Shown piece by piece: positions 17,458-26,424 of a DNA stretch of 64,000 nt; the stretch's first letter is position 1, and each line of letters starts with the position of its first letter. The notes beneath the pieces are model-generated. The model saw nothing but the letters and a program-made list of their open reading frames with translations, was not told the DNA's origin and made no database searches. Position numbers and translations under genes: made by a program. Origin of the DNA: Edwardsiella anguillarum ET080813 (lineage in GTDB: Bacteria > Pseudomonadota > Gammaproteobacteria > Enterobacterales > Enterobacteriaceae); assembly GCF_000264765.2 (NCBI RefSeq), contig NZ_CP006664.1, positions 186,001 to 250,000 of the forward strand, given 5' to 3'.

Positions 17458-18150
17458 ATGAAGAAAGCTCTGCTCGCCCTGCTGTGCGCCATAACCGCCT
17501 GGCCAGCCTGCGCCACCATCGTTATTTACGGCACCCGAATTATCTACCCAGCCCAGCGCCAGGAGATCACCGTTCAGCTGGCCAACCGCGGTGACAAGCC
17601 CTCCCTGATCCAGGCCTGGATCGATGAGGGGGATCCCAACGTCCCCCCTGAAGAGGTGAAGGCGCCCTTCCTGCTGACGCCGCCGATCGCCACCGTCACG
17701 GCCGGTAACGGCCAGCAGCTGCGGATTCGGGCTCTGCCTAACGCCCTGCCACAGGATCGGGAGTCGCTGTTTTACCTCAACGTGATCGACATTCCGCCGG
17801 ATAACCCGGCGCGTAGCGGAAACCTGCTCAAACTGGCGATGCAAAACCGCATCAAGCTGTTTTACCGTCCCCAGGGGATCGCTGAGCTCGGCGAAAAAAC
17901 CGTCGGCCAGCTCTCGGCCCGCCGCGATGAGCAGAGGGTAACGCTGAACAACCGCTCGCCTAACCACATCACGATTACCGCGCTCGGCGCCGGTGAACGA
18001 GAGCAGCTGCTGAAGGCAACCCTGATGCTGGCCCCCTTTTCCCAACGGCATATCGCCGTCGCCGGCCTGCCGGGCGGGGTCTCCACGCTGACCCTCTCCT
18101 ATCTGAATGACTATGGCGTGAAACGTCAGCAGGCCATTCCCCTTAACTAA
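17458..18150 (+). CDS. Periplasmic fimbrial chaperone, cluster A
   Basis: 230 residues with signal peptide MKKALLALLCAITAWPACA. It shows the PapD-type signature PQDRESLFYLNVIDIPP and the conserved basic strand RIKLFYRP; the subunit-binding arginine and lysine of the family lie in the first beta strand and in this RIKLFYRP region. It holds pilin subunits by donor-strand complementation in the periplasm and delivers them to the usher. It sits between the pilin and usher genes, 20 bp before the usher start. The N-terminus of the mature protein (TIVIYGTRIIYP) is typical of the family, with the first strand slightly divergent. Confidence 0.92.
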   Translation: MKKALLALLCAITAWPACATIVIYGTRIIYPAQRQEITVQLANRGDKPSLIQAWIDEGDPNVPPEEVKAPFLLTPPIATVTAGNGQQLRIRALPNALPQDRESLFYLNVIDIPPDNPARSGNLLKLAMQNRIKLFYRPQGIAELGEKTVGQLSARRDEQRVTLNNRSPNHITITALGAGEREQLLKATLMLAPFSQRHIAVAGLPGGVSTLTLSYLNDYGVKRQQAIPLN

Positions 18151-18170
18151 TCGCAACGAGTGAGGCACGG

Positions 18171-20624
18171 ATGCTCAGGTTAAACGCCATTACCCTCTCC
18201 CTGGCCCTACTGTTTCCCGCTGCCTGCGCCATGGCCAGCGCGACAAACACCTTCGATACCCACTTTCTTAAAGGCACGGCGAAAGACCGCCAGCTGAGCC
18301 AGATTACGCTGGATCCCCATGCGCCCTACCCCGGCGAATATCCGTTGGATATCATGGTCAACGGCGAATGGCGCGGCGTATATACATTGACCGTCAGCCA
18401 ACGACCCGGCGACACCTGCCTGAGCGAGCCACAGCTGCGCGGGCTGGGCATTAAGCTCCCCGCGCCGCCGTGGGACACCCGCTGTATCCCGCTGCGCCAG
18501 GCGCTGCACGGCGGCAGCTACCGCTTTAACACCGGCCTGCTGCAGCTGCAGCTGACCGTTCCACAGGCCTTCGTGACCGACAGGGAAAAAGGCTATATCG
18601 CCCCGGAAAGCTGGGATCGCGGCATCAACGCCTTCTTCACCAGCTATAACGCCAGCTATTACTACAGCGATTACCGCGGCAGCGGCCACAGCAGCAATAC
18701 CTATCTCAACCTTCACAGCGGGTTGAACCTGTTCGGTTGGCAGCTACGCGCCGCCACCAGCTATAATCAGCGCAATACCCAACGCGGCGACTGGAACAGC
18801 AACAGCGCCTATCTGCAGCGCAGCTTTGCCCCGATCAACGGAATGCTGCGCGTCGGCGATATGTACAGCGCCTCCGATCTGTTTACCGGCGTGCGCTTTC
18901 ACGGCGTCCGTCTGTATAGCGATCTGCGCATGCTGCCCAGCGCCAAGCAGAACTTCACCCCGCTGGTGCGCGGCGTAGCCCAGAGCAACGCGCTGGTCAC
19001 CGTCGAGCAAAACGATATCATCGTCTCTCGTAAAGAGGTGCCGGCGGGGCCGTTCTCTATCGAAGATCTGCAGCTGGTCGGCGGCGGCGGCGATCTCAAC
19101 GTCAGCGTGCAGGAGGCAGACGGACGCATCACTCGCTTTATTGTTCCCTACTCCTCCCTGCCTAACATGCTGCAGCCGGGGGTTGGCAAGTACGATCTGG
19201 CGGTGGGGAAAACCTATCTCAATGACATCAACGATCAGCGCGGCTTCTTTCAGGGCAGCTACCAGCACGGTCTAAACAGCCTGCTGACGCTCTACGGCGG
19301 CGCCCAGGCCAGCCAGGACTACTATGCGCTGCTGCTGGGCAACGGTCTTAACACGGCCATCGGCGCCTTCTCGCTGGATATCACCCACTCCGCCAGCAGC
19401 CTGACGGATCGCGGCGAGCAGCGCGGACAAAGCTATCAGCTAGCCTACAACAAATACCTGGCCGCCACGGCGACCCAGTTTTCGCTGGCCGCCTACCGCT
19501 ACTCGTCACGCCACTACCGCACCCTGAGCGATCATCTCTATCTGAACGACAACCGCGGTAGCCCGACCCGCGACTGGGACTATTACCACTACGATCCGGG
19601 CCGTAAGAATAACTATGCCATCAACCTGAGCCAGACGCTGCCGCAGGGCTGGGGCTCGGTGTTCCTCTCCGGCACCTGGCGCGACTACTGGGGCGGCGGC
19701 GCCCGTCGCCAGGATTACCAGATGAGCTACAGCAACAGCTGGCAGCAGCTCAGCTATACCCTGGCCGCCAGCCAGACCTACGATCAGGGACTGAACAGCG
19801 ACCGCCGCGTCTATCTCTACTTCACCTTACCGCTGAGCTTTGGCGAGCCGCGGCGCACCCTGTATCTCTCGAACGCCACCACCGTCGATCGCGATGGCTA
19901 CCACTCCAACAACGCCTCCCTGAGCGGTTACGCCGGCGAGTGGCAGCAGTTTAGCTACAGCGTTAGCCTCAATAACCAACGCCAGGATCGCCTCACCGCG
20001 CTGGGCACCAACCTCAGCTATCGGGCCCGCTCGGCGACCCTGAGCGCCAGCTACAGCCAGTCGCAGGATTACCGTCAGACCAGCGCCGGCATCAGCGGCG
20101 GCGTGGTGGCCTATCGCGGCGGCGTGCTGTTCAGCAACGCCCTGACGGACACCATGGCAATCGTCGATGCTCCGGGGCTGCGCGACGCCAGCGTCAACGG
20201 CTATGGCTACCACGCCACCAACGGCGCAGGCCAGGCGCTCTACGCCGCCCTGACCCCCTACCGCGAAAACAGCCTGCGTCTGACGCCGTCACCGCAGGAC
20301 GATACGGTGGAGCTGAAGGGGAACATGCAGAAGCGAGTGCCCTATGAGGGGGCCGTCGTGCTGGCGCGCTTTGAGACCGACACGCGCCAACGCTTCTACT
20401 TTAAAGCGCGCCGCGCCGACGGTACGCCGCTCGGCTTCGGCTATCCAGTCAGCGGCCACGACGGTGAGACGGTGGGTCAGGTCGGTCAGGGCGGCATGAT
20501 CTCCCTGCGCAGCGACACCCTGCCGGCACAGGTAACGGTGCCGCTGGATCCGCAGGCGAACACCCGCTGCACCATAACCCTCTCAGCCGCCACGCTGAGC
20601 AGTCAAACCCACCTGTGCCGCTGA
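18171..20624 (+). CDS. Outer-membrane fimbrial usher, cluster A
   Basis: 817 residues, in the normal usher range. After a signal peptide (MLRLNAITLSLALLFPAACA) comes the N-terminal substrate domain beginning FDTHFLKG, then the 24-strand beta barrel with the plug around LPNMLQPGVGKYDLAVGKT, and C-terminal domains ending in a cysteine pair (TRCTITLS and THLCR). The PAGPFSIEDLQL motif is a usher hallmark. It forms the pore through which fimbriae are assembled. The start follows GAGTGAGGCACGG. The adhesin gene starts 18 bp after its stop. Confidence 0.93.
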   Translation: MLRLNAITLSLALLFPAACAMASATNTFDTHFLKGTAKDRQLSQITLDPHAPYPGEYPLDIMVNGEWRGVYTLTVSQRPGDTCLSEPQLRGLGIKLPAPPWDTRCIPLRQALHGGSYRFNTGLLQLQLTVPQAFVTDREKGYIAPESWDRGINAFFTSYNASYYYSDYRGSGHSSNTYLNLHSGLNLFGWQLRAATSYNQRNTQRGDWNSNSAYLQRSFAPINGMLRVGDMYSASDLFTGVRFHGVRLYSDLRMLPSAKQNFTPLVRGVAQSNALVTVEQNDIIVSRKEVPAGPFSIEDLQLVGGGGDLNVSVQEADGRITRFIVPYSSLPNMLQPGVGKYDLAVGKTYLNDINDQRGFFQGSYQHGLNSLLTLYGGAQASQDYYALLLGNGLNTAIGAFSLDITHSASSLTDRGEQRGQSYQLAYNKYLAATATQFSLAAYRYSSRHYRTLSDHLYLNDNRGSPTRDWDYYHYDPGRKNNYAINLSQTLPQGWGSVFLSGTWRDYWGGGARRQDYQMSYSNSWQQLSYTLAASQTYDQGLNSDRRVYLYFTLPLSFGEPRRTLYLSNATTVDRDGYHSNNASLSGYAGEWQQFSYSVSLNNQRQDRLTALGTNLSYRARSATLSASYSQSQDYRQTSAGISGGVVAYRGGVLFSNALTDTMAIVDAPGLRDASVNGYGYHATNGAGQALYAALTPYRENSLRLTPSPQDDTVELKGNMQKRVPYEGAVVLARFETDTRQRFYFKARRADGTPLGFGYPVSGHDGETVGQVGQGGMISLRSDTLPAQVTVPLDPQANTRCTITLSAATLSSQTHLCR

Positions 20625-20642
20625 GTCTGATGAGGTTGAATC

Positions 20643-21686
20643 ATGAAATATTGCCGTTATTTTTTTACCGCGCTGCTGCTGCTCAGCGGCCCAGCGCTCT
20701 CCTGGTGCAAGCTGGAGAGCCCGGGTACAGAGAGCCAGCAGGGGCAGGTGCTGATGAGTAATCAGAATATGTTTCCCGGCGGGCAGCAGGTGGCGGTACC
20801 GCTGCCGCTGTTCAGCAAGCAAACCCTATGCTCCGCCTATGGCAGTGAGCAAAACGAGGTGCATCTCGGCACGCCCTACGAGCGGGGCGTCGTGATCAAG
20901 TTCTATGACAACGTCTTTATCGAGATCACCGTCCAGGCGCCGGCCCAGGCGACCATTAGACTACAGGAGGGGAGCTATACGGCGGCGCAGTTTCTCGATC
21001 AGCTCACCGTCACCGCCAGGCCGGTCGCCCCCACCCAGACCACGCGGCTCGCCCCAGAAGGGCAGTATCTGTTGGAGTCCGCGATGGTGATCAGCGCCAG
21101 CAACGGGTCATCCGGTTCTCTGGGGGAATTTATCCTGCGTCTCCTCAGGTTTCTCTTAACCGGGAAATGGCCCGCCTCGGAAAACGATCTGTACCTGGTG
21201 AATCTTAATTTGACGCTGGACTACCGCGCGACCACCTGCCAGTTTACCGACACCCTGCTCACGCTGCCGCCCGTCTCCATCAGCGACCTGACGCAGAGCG
21301 GCGCGATCGCCAGCCCGATCGCCGACCACACCCTGGTCGCCCAATGCGACCAGCTGAGCGGGGATGGCAGCGAGGCGCAGACTAACCGCACCCTGCGGGT
21401 GACCCTGAGCAGCGACGCGCTGCTGCCGGAGAATCCCCGCGTCGTGCTGCCGCACTCGGGGCCTGGCGGCGTCGGCTTTATTCTGTACGACGAGCAGCAG
21501 CGCCCCATCACACTGGGCGGCGCGGCGGCACAGCCCAGCGTCATCCGACTGATCCCCCGCGGGACAACGCTGCCCGATCGGGGATTCCGTATCCCTATCC
21601 ACGCCGGTTACTACGTCCATGACCGCGGCCCGGTGCGGCCCGGGCAGTTAGAGGCCAACGTCACCATCAACATCGACTACGACTAA
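20643..21686 (+). CDS. Fimbrial tip adhesin candidate, cluster A
   Basis: 347 residues with signal peptide MKYCRYFFTALLLLSGPALS. The length, about twice a pilin, and the last place in the operon suggest a two-domain adhesin. The C-terminal half resembles a pilin domain: TTCQFTDTLLTLPPVSISDL, LVAQCDQLSG and final LEANVTINIDYD. The N-terminal half, with its own cysteine pair (SWCKLES, TLCSAYG), would be the receptor-binding domain; I do not recognise its ligand. It follows the usher by 18 bp and is followed by a strong hairpin. Confidence 0.75.
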   Translation: MKYCRYFFTALLLLSGPALSWCKLESPGTESQQGQVLMSNQNMFPGGQQVAVPLPLFSKQTLCSAYGSEQNEVHLGTPYERGVVIKFYDNVFIEITVQAPAQATIRLQEGSYTAAQFLDQLTVTARPVAPTQTTRLAPEGQYLLESAMVISASNGSSGSLGEFILRLLRFLLTGKWPASENDLYLVNLNLTLDYRATTCQFTDTLLTLPPVSISDLTQSGAIASPIADHTLVAQCDQLSGDGSEAQTNRTLRVTLSSDALLPENPRVVLPHSGPGGVGFILYDEQQRPITLGGAAAQPSVIRLIPRGTTLPDRGFRIPIHAGYYVHDRGPVRPGQLEANVTINIDYD

Positions 21687-21694
21687 GCGACGGT

Positions 21695-21715
21695 CGGGCG
21701 GCCTCTGGCCGCCCG
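21695..21715 (+). terminator. Hairpin at the end of fimbrial operon A
   Basis: CGGGCGGCC at 21695-21703 pairs perfectly with GGCCGCCCG at 21707-21715 over a TCT loop, 8 nt after the adhesin stop. No T-run follows, so it is a probable but non-canonical terminator. Confidence 0.5.
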
Positions 21716-21805
21716 CGCCGCCTTAGCACACCCGTTTACCCTGTGCCAGCCGGCGTGCCATAACCCGATATCGTACTCTTTCTGAGCGGTCAGAGTGCAT
21801 ATTCT

Positions 21806-21840
21806 TAAATTTTAACCCACCAATATTGCATAGTTATTCT
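21806..21840 (+). promoter_or_regulatory. Tandem ARG-box-like operator upstream of artP
   Basis: TGCATAGTTATTCT at 21827-21840 matches the ArgR core TGAATAATTATTCA at 11 of 14 bases. A weaker copy lies exactly 21 bp upstream at 21806-21819 (8 of 14), the spacing typical of paired ARG boxes. artPIQM of E. coli is repressed by ArgR with arginine, so the call fits the genes. Confidence 0.6.
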
Positions 21841-21886
21841 GATGAAGTTACTCTTTGCCTTATCAATGGCTATTCAGATTAAGCGC

Positions 21887-22615
21887 ATGAGTATTCAAAT
21901 CGACGGCATTAACTGCTACTACGGCGCACACCAGGCGCTGTTTGACATAACCCTGGCATGCCCGGCCGGCGAGACGCTGGTGCTGCTTGGGCCGAGCGGC
22001 GCGGGAAAGAGCTCCCTGCTGCGGGTGTTAAACCTGCTGGAGATGCCGCGCTCCGGCGCCCTGAGTATCGCTGGCCACCAGTTTGACTTTCGCCAGCCGC
22101 CGGGTGAGAAGGCTATCCGCGATCTGCGCCGCAACGTCGGCATGGTGTTTCAGCAGTACAACCTGTGGCCACACCTGACGGTGATGCAAAATCTGATCGA
22201 GGCGCCCTGCCGGGTGCTGGGACTGTCGAAAGCGGCGGCGCTGGCGCGGGCCGAAAAGCTACTGCAGCGCCTGCGCCTGAGCGAATTCGTGGCGCGCTAC
22301 CCGCTGCACCTCTCCGGCGGTCAGCAGCAGCGCGTCGCCATTGCCCGCGCGCTGATGATGGAGCCGCAGGTGCTGCTGTTCGACGAACCGACCGCCGCCC
22401 TCGACCCAGAGATCACCGCCCAGATCGTCAGCATCATCCATGAGCTGTCGGAGACCGGGATCACCCAGGTGATCGTCACCCACGAAGTGGAGGTCGCGCG
22501 CAAAACCGCCAGCCGCGTCGTGTATATGGAGCAGGGTCGCATTATTGAACAGGGCGATGCCAGCCACTTTAGTGATCCGCAGACCAGTGAGTTTGCCGGA
22601 TATCTGTCCCATTAA
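21887..22615 (+). CDS. artP: ArtP, arginine ABC transporter ATPase
   Basis: 242 residues, identical in length to E. coli ArtP. Walker [10 protein letters not shown], the ABC signature [15 protein letters not shown], and Walker [15 protein letters not shown] are all intact, followed by the switch histidine in [10 protein letters not shown]. It energises arginine import with ArtQ and ArtM at the inner membrane. The open frame begins at 21842, inside the putative operator, but ATG 21887 gives the exact family start [20 protein letters not shown]. It is the first gene of artPIQM. Confidence 0.96.
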   Translation: MSIQIDGINCYYGAHQALFDITLACPAGETLVLLGPSGAGKSSLLRVLNLLEMPRSGALSIAGHQFDFRQPPGEKAIRDLRRNVGMVFQQYNLWPHLTVMQNLIEAPCRVLGLSKAAALARAEKLLQRLRLSEFVARYPLHLSGGQQQRVAIARALMMEPQVLLFDEPTAALDPEITAQIVSIIHELSETGITQVIVTHEVEVARKTASRVVYMEQGRIIEQGDASHFSDPQTSEFAGYLSH

Positions 22616-22653
22616 CGGCCCGCGAGGCCAAGCGTAATCCGTTGGAGTCTGCG

Positions 22654-23385
22654 ATGAAAAAAATCATAATTGCTGCGATGTTAGCCGGTATCAGCGTCTC
22701 TGCCACGGCGGCGCAAACCATCCGTTTTGCCGCCGAAGCCTCGTATCCGCCGTTCGAATTTATGGATGCGCAGAATAAAATGCAGGGCTTTGACGTCGAT
22801 CTGGCCAACGCCATCTGTCAGCAGATGAAGGCCACCTGTACCTTCAGCAACCAGTCCTTCGACAGCCTGATCCCCAGCCTGAAGTTCAAGCGCGTCGATG
22901 CGGTGATCTCCGGGATGGACATCACGCCGGAGCGGCAGAAGCAGGTCGACTTCTCCCAGCCCTACTATGACAACTCCGCGCTGTTCATCGCCGAAAAAGG
23001 CAAGGTGGACAACGTGGCCGCGCTGAAGGGCAAGCGGGTCGGGATCCAGAACGGCACCACCCATCAAAAATACCTGATGGATAAACACCCCGAGCTGACG
23101 CCGGTGCCCTATGACAGCTACCAGAACGCCATCCTCGACCTGAAGAATGGCCGGATCGATGCAGTGTTCGGCGATACGGCGGTGGTCAATGAGTGGATGA
23201 AGCAAAACCCCAATCTGGCGCCGGTCGGTACGAAGGTCACCGATGCAGACTATTTCGGTACCGGGCTAGGGATCGCCGTGCGCAAGGGCAACGCCCCGCT
23301 GCTAGAACAGTTCAACGCGGCGCTGAACCAGCTCAAACAGGATGGCCAATATCAGGCTATCTATGACAAGTGGTTTCAGAAGTAA
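22654..23385 (+). CDS. artI: ArtI, periplasmic arginine-binding protein
   Basis: 243 residues, same as E. coli. A signal peptide MKKIIIAAMLAGISVSATAA precedes the SBP family 3 domain starting TIRFAAEASYPPFEF. The family motifs GFDVDLANAIC and DAVISGMDITPERQ, and the ligand-contacting VGIQNGTTHQKYL region, are present. It delivers arginine-type ligands to ArtQMP. The in-frame TTG at 22642 overlaps the ribosome binding site (TTGGAG), so ATG 22654 is the start. It is close in sequence to ArtJ (25098-25832), an old duplication. Confidence 0.95.
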   Translation: MKKIIIAAMLAGISVSATAAQTIRFAAEASYPPFEFMDAQNKMQGFDVDLANAICQQMKATCTFSNQSFDSLIPSLKFKRVDAVISGMDITPERQKQVDFSQPYYDNSALFIAEKGKVDNVAALKGKRVGIQNGTTHQKYLMDKHPELTPVPYDSYQNAILDLKNGRIDAVFGDTAVVNEWMKQNPNLAPVGTKVTDADYFGTGLGIAVRKGNAPLLEQFNAALNQLKQDGQYQAIYDKWFQK

Positions 23386-23404
23386 CCACCGAAAACGCCA
23401 GTAG

Positions 23405-23471
23405 TGCCTATCTCCGTAGGCGTTATGGTTAGGATCAGCCAGGCGGCGCAAGCCGCCTGATGGGATAGGCA
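23405..23471 (+). other. Structured intercistronic element between artI and artQ
   Basis: An outer stem TGCCTATC (23405-23412) with GATAGGCA (23464-23471) encloses a perfect inner hairpin CAGGCGGC-GCAA-GCCGCCTG (23440-23459) capped by a GNRA-type tetraloop. It fills most of the 93-bp artI-artQ gap. No T-run is present. It could protect the artI mRNA, so that binding protein exceeds permease, in the way REP-type elements do in other transporter operons. Confidence 0.6.
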
Positions 23472-23478
23472 TCAGGCC

Positions 23479-24195
23479 ATGATTGAATTGACCCCCTTAT
23501 TACATGCCGCCGGCATCACTGTCGGTCTGGCCCTCTGCTCCCTGCTGCTCGGCCTGGTGCTCGCCATGCTGTTCGCCGTCTGGGAGTCTGTCCGCTGCCG
23601 TCCGCTGGCGCTGCTGGGCACCGCCTGGGTTACCCTGCTGCGCGGACTGCCGGAGATCCTGGTGGTGCTGTTTATCTACTTCGGCTCGTCCCAGATGCTG
23701 CTGTGGCTCTCCGACGGCATCGCTCTGAACCTGGGCTTTACCACGCTGCGGCTGCAGCTGAATATCGAGAACTTCGAAGTCAGCCCGTTCCTGTGCGGCG
23801 TGCTGGCGCTGGCGCTGCTCTACGCCGCCTATGGCTCTCAGACCCTGCGCGGCGCGCTGAAGGCCGTACCGCAGGGACAGCGCGAGGCTGGAATGGCGCT
23901 GGGGCTGAGTAAAACTCATATTTTCTTCCGCCTGGTGATGCCGCAGATGTGGCGCCACGCCCTGCCGGGGCTGGGTAACCAGTGGCTGGTGCTGCTCAAG
24001 GATACCGCGCTGGTTTCGCTGATCAGCGTCAACGATCTGATGCTGCAGACCAAGAGCATCGCCACCCGAACCCAGGAGCCCTTCACCTGGTACTGCATCG
24101 CGGCGGCGATCTATCTGGTGATCACCCTGTTCAGCCAATACATTCTCAAGCGTATTGAGCTGCGTACTACCCGCTTTGAACGGAGTGCCGCATGA
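23479..24195 (+). CDS. artQ: ArtQ, arginine ABC transporter permease
   Basis: 238 residues with about five membrane spans. The binding-protein-dependent permease loop is seen as [30 protein letters not shown] (E-A-x3-G form). The [18 protein letters not shown] segment matches ArtQ and HisQ-type permeases. It forms the channel with ArtM. It is separated from artI by the structured element, and its last codons overlap the artM start (ATGA-type coupling, 4 bp). Confidence 0.95.
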   Translation: MIELTPLLHAAGITVGLALCSLLLGLVLAMLFAVWESVRCRPLALLGTAWVTLLRGLPEILVVLFIYFGSSQMLLWLSDGIALNLGFTTLRLQLNIENFEVSPFLCGVLALALLYAAYGSQTLRGALKAVPQGQREAGMALGLSKTHIFFRLVMPQMWRHALPGLGNQWLVLLKDTALVSLISVNDLMLQTKSIATRTQEPFTWYCIAAAIYLVITLFSQYILKRIELRTTRFERSAA

Positions 24196-24863
24196 TGTTG
24201 AGCTATATTCCGGATCTGCTGCAGGGGCTACATACCAGCCTGTCACTCACCGTGGTCTCCCTGCTGGTCGCCCTGGCGCTGGCGCTGTGCTTTACCGTGA
24301 TCCTGACCCTGCGGCCGCTGATCCTGACGCCGCTGGTACAGGGTTACATCACCCTGTTTACCGGTACGCCGCTGCTGGTCCAGATCTTCCTGATCTACTA
24401 CGGCCCCGGGCAGTTTGCCTGGATCCGCGACACGCCCTGGCTGTGGAGCGCCCTATCGCAGCCCTGGCTGTGCGCCATGCTGGCGCTAGCGCTCAACAGC
24501 GCCGCCTACAGCACCCAGCTGTTTTACGGCGCGATGCGCGCCATTCCCAACGGCCAGTGGCAATCCTGCGCGGCGCTGGGCATGTCCAAGGCCCAAACCC
24601 TGCGGATTCTGCTGCCCTACGCCTTTAAGCGCGCGCTCTCCTCTTACTCCAACGAGGTGGTGCTGATCTTTAAGAGCACGTCGCTGGCCTACACCATCAC
24701 GCTGATGGAGGTGATGGGCTATGCCCAGCAGCTGTATGGCCGCACCTACGACGTGATGGTCTTCGGCGCCGCCGGCCTGGTCTACCTGTGCGTCAACGGT
24801 CTATTGACGCTGATGATGCGCATGATTGAGCGCCGAGCGCTGGCGTTTGAGCAGCGCAGTTAA
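24192..24863 (+). CDS. artM: ArtM, arginine ABC transporter permease
   Basis: 223 residues with about five membrane spans, collinear with E. coli ArtM (222). Diagnostic segments are [21 protein letters not shown], the permease loop [28 protein letters not shown], and the end [14 protein letters not shown]. It overlaps artQ by 4 bp, so translation is probably coupled. The start could be the first or second of two adjacent ATG codons; the first has GGAG six bases before it. The operon ends at the terminator at 24881. Confidence 0.95.
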   Translation: MMLSYIPDLLQGLHTSLSLTVVSLLVALALALCFTVILTLRPLILTPLVQGYITLFTGTPLLVQIFLIYYGPGQFAWIRDTPWLWSALSQPWLCAMLALALNSAAYSTQLFYGAMRAIPNGQWQSCAALGMSKAQTLRILLPYAFKRALSSYSNEVVLIFKSTSLAYTITLMEVMGYAQQLYGRTYDVMVFGAAGLVYLCVNGLLTLMMRMIERRALAFEQRS

Positions 24864-24880
24864 ACGACTCAACACTTTGA

Positions 24881-24907
24881 AAGGTCGGTTATTACCGGCC
24901 TTTTTTT
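24881..24907 (+). terminator. Intrinsic terminator of artPIQM
   Basis: AAGGTCGG pairs with CCGGCCTT (one G-U pair) over a 6-nt loop and runs into TTTTTTT, 18 bp after the artM stop. A standard Rho-independent terminator. Confidence 0.85.
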
Positions 24908-24931
24908 ACGCCTGATAAGAAACATGGAAAA

Positions 24932-24966
24932 AATATATTTATCCATATCTATTGCATAATAATTCA
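24932..24966 (+). promoter_or_regulatory. Tandem ARG-box-like operator upstream of artJ
   Basis: TGCATAATAATTCA at 24953-24966 matches the ArgR core TGAATAATTATTCA at 12 of 14 bases; a second copy exactly 21 bp upstream (24932-24945) matches 9 of 14. artJ is a known ArgR-repressed gene in E. coli. The arrangement mirrors that before artP. Confidence 0.65.
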
Positions 24967-25097
24967 CTAAATGGCACATTCAACTCCAGCCCCTCGCCTG
25001 CGCCGCCGCGCCGATCGTTCCCGGCACGCGTCCCAGGCAGAGAGGGATCGACAGACGCCCTCTCCCCATCGGGATTAGCCTTGTACAGGAGTTAAGC

Positions 25098-25832
25098 ATG
25101 AAGAAGTTACTGGCCTGCGCCATCGTTGTCGCCTGCAGTTTCAGCGCCCAGGCGGCAGAGAATATCCGCTTCGCCTCATCGGCCACCTACCCGCCGTTCG
25201 AATCTCTGGATGCCAGCAACAACATCGTCGGCTTCGACATCGATCTGGCCAAGGCGCTGTGCCAGGAGATGAAGGCGAACTGTACCTTTAACAACCAGGC
25301 GTTTGACAGCCTGATCACGGCGCTGAAGTTCAAGCGCTACGACGCCGTGATCTCCGGCATGGACATCACCCCGGAGCGGCAGAAGCAGGTGGCGTTCACC
25401 CAGCCTTACTACGCCAACTCGGCGATCATCATCGCGCAGAAAGGCAAATATCACTCGATAGCCGATATGAAGGGGCTGCGGGTCGGCATGGAGAACGGGA
25501 CGACCCACCAAAAGTACCTGCAGGATAAACATCCGGAGATCAAGCCGGTGGCCTATGACAGCTACCAGAATGCGATTCTGGATCTGAAAAACGGGCGCAT
25601 TGATGGCGTCTTCGGCGATACCGCGGTGGTCAATGAGTGGCTGAAAAACAATCCGCAGCTGGCGGCGGTCGGCGAGCATGTCACCGATCCGCAATACTTT
25701 GGCATCGGGCTGGGCATCGCGGTGCGCCCGGACAACCAGGCGCTGCTAGATCAGCTGAATCAGGCGCTGGCCGCCATCAAGGCGAACGGCACCTATCAGA
25801 AGATCAGCGACAAGTGGTTCCCTGCGTCCTGA
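25098..25832 (+). CDS. artJ: ArtJ, periplasmic arginine-binding protein
   Basis: 244 residues: signal peptide MKKLLACAIVVACSFSAQAA and an SBP family 3 domain beginning IRFASSATYPPFES. It shares GFDIDLAKALC, DAVISGMDITPERQ and NGTTHQKYLQDKHPE with ArtI. In E. coli ArtJ is the high-affinity arginine-specific binding protein, while ArtI has a less clear ligand. It is a separate transcription unit behind the artM terminator with its own ARG-box-like operator. The ATG follows CAGGAGTTAAGC. Confidence 0.94.
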   Translation: MKKLLACAIVVACSFSAQAAENIRFASSATYPPFESLDASNNIVGFDIDLAKALCQEMKANCTFNNQAFDSLITALKFKRYDAVISGMDITPERQKQVAFTQPYYANSAIIIAQKGKYHSIADMKGLRVGMENGTTHQKYLQDKHPEIKPVAYDSYQNAILDLKNGRIDGVFGDTAVVNEWLKNNPQLAAVGEHVTDPQYFGIGLGIAVRPDNQALLDQLNQALAAIKANGTYQKISDKWFPAS

Positions 25833-25910
25833 ACGCATCCGATTGGCGCTCCGGGCACGATTTGTTAGCATGTTGCCTCCGCCCGTCGGCGCCACGCTTC
25901 AGGATATGCT

Positions 25911-26399
25911 ATGGACTATGACCACTATGATTCCCCCCTCGGCCCACTGCTGATGGCCGCTGATGGCGGCGGCCTGAGCCAGCTATGGCTGCCCAATGAG
26001 GTGATCGCGCGGGTGATCCCCGCCGACTGGCACCGATGCGGCACACATCCCCTGCTGCGGCGCACCCGCGCCCTGCTCGATGCCTACTTCGCCAAAGAGC
26101 ATCCCTGCTGGCAGGATCTGCCGCTGACGCCGCAGGGCTCCGCCTTTCAGCGACGGGTATGGCAGCAGCTGAGTGAGGTTCCCTATGGCCAGTGCAGCCA
26201 TTATGGCGAACTCGCCCGGCGGCTGGACAATCCGCGCGCCGTGCGGGCAGTCGGCGGTGCCGTCGGGCGCAACCCGATCGCCATTCTGATCCCCTGTCAC
26301 CGCATTCTTGGCAAAGGTGGCAACCTGACCGGCTACAGCGGCGGACTGGCCATCAAACGGGCCCTGCTGGAGCTGGAGGGGATCCCCTACCGCCCCTGA
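25911..26399 (+). CDS. ogt: Methylated-DNA--protein-cysteine methyltransferase (Ogt type)
   Basis: 162 residues. The active-site motif IPCHRILGKGG places the acceptor cysteine at about residue 129; the helix-turn-helix arginine finger region is in RLDNPRAVRAVGGAVGRNP, and the C-terminal YSGGLAIKRALLELE is typical. It repairs O6-alkylguanine and O4-alkylthymine by irreversible transfer of the alkyl group to itself. There is no AdaA domain, so it is Ogt-like and not Ada. In E. coli ogt lies elsewhere; here it is between artJ and rlmC, a local difference. The symbol is given from family, not synteny. Confidence 0.85.
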   Translation: MDYDHYDSPLGPLLMAADGGGLSQLWLPNEVIARVIPADWHRCGTHPLLRRTRALLDAYFAKEHPCWQDLPLTPQGSAFQRRVWQQLSEVPYGQCSHYGELARRLDNPRAVRAVGGAVGRNPIAILIPCHRILGKGGNLTGYSGGLAIKRALLELEGIPYRP

Positions 26400-26424
26400 C
26401 GTCCATCGCCGCAGGTGCGGCGGT

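Noticed and set aside
17410-18168. Minus-strand frame of 252 codons opposite the cluster A chaperone
   Set aside because: Antisense shadow of a gene with all chaperone signatures; no ribosome binding site or motif of its own.
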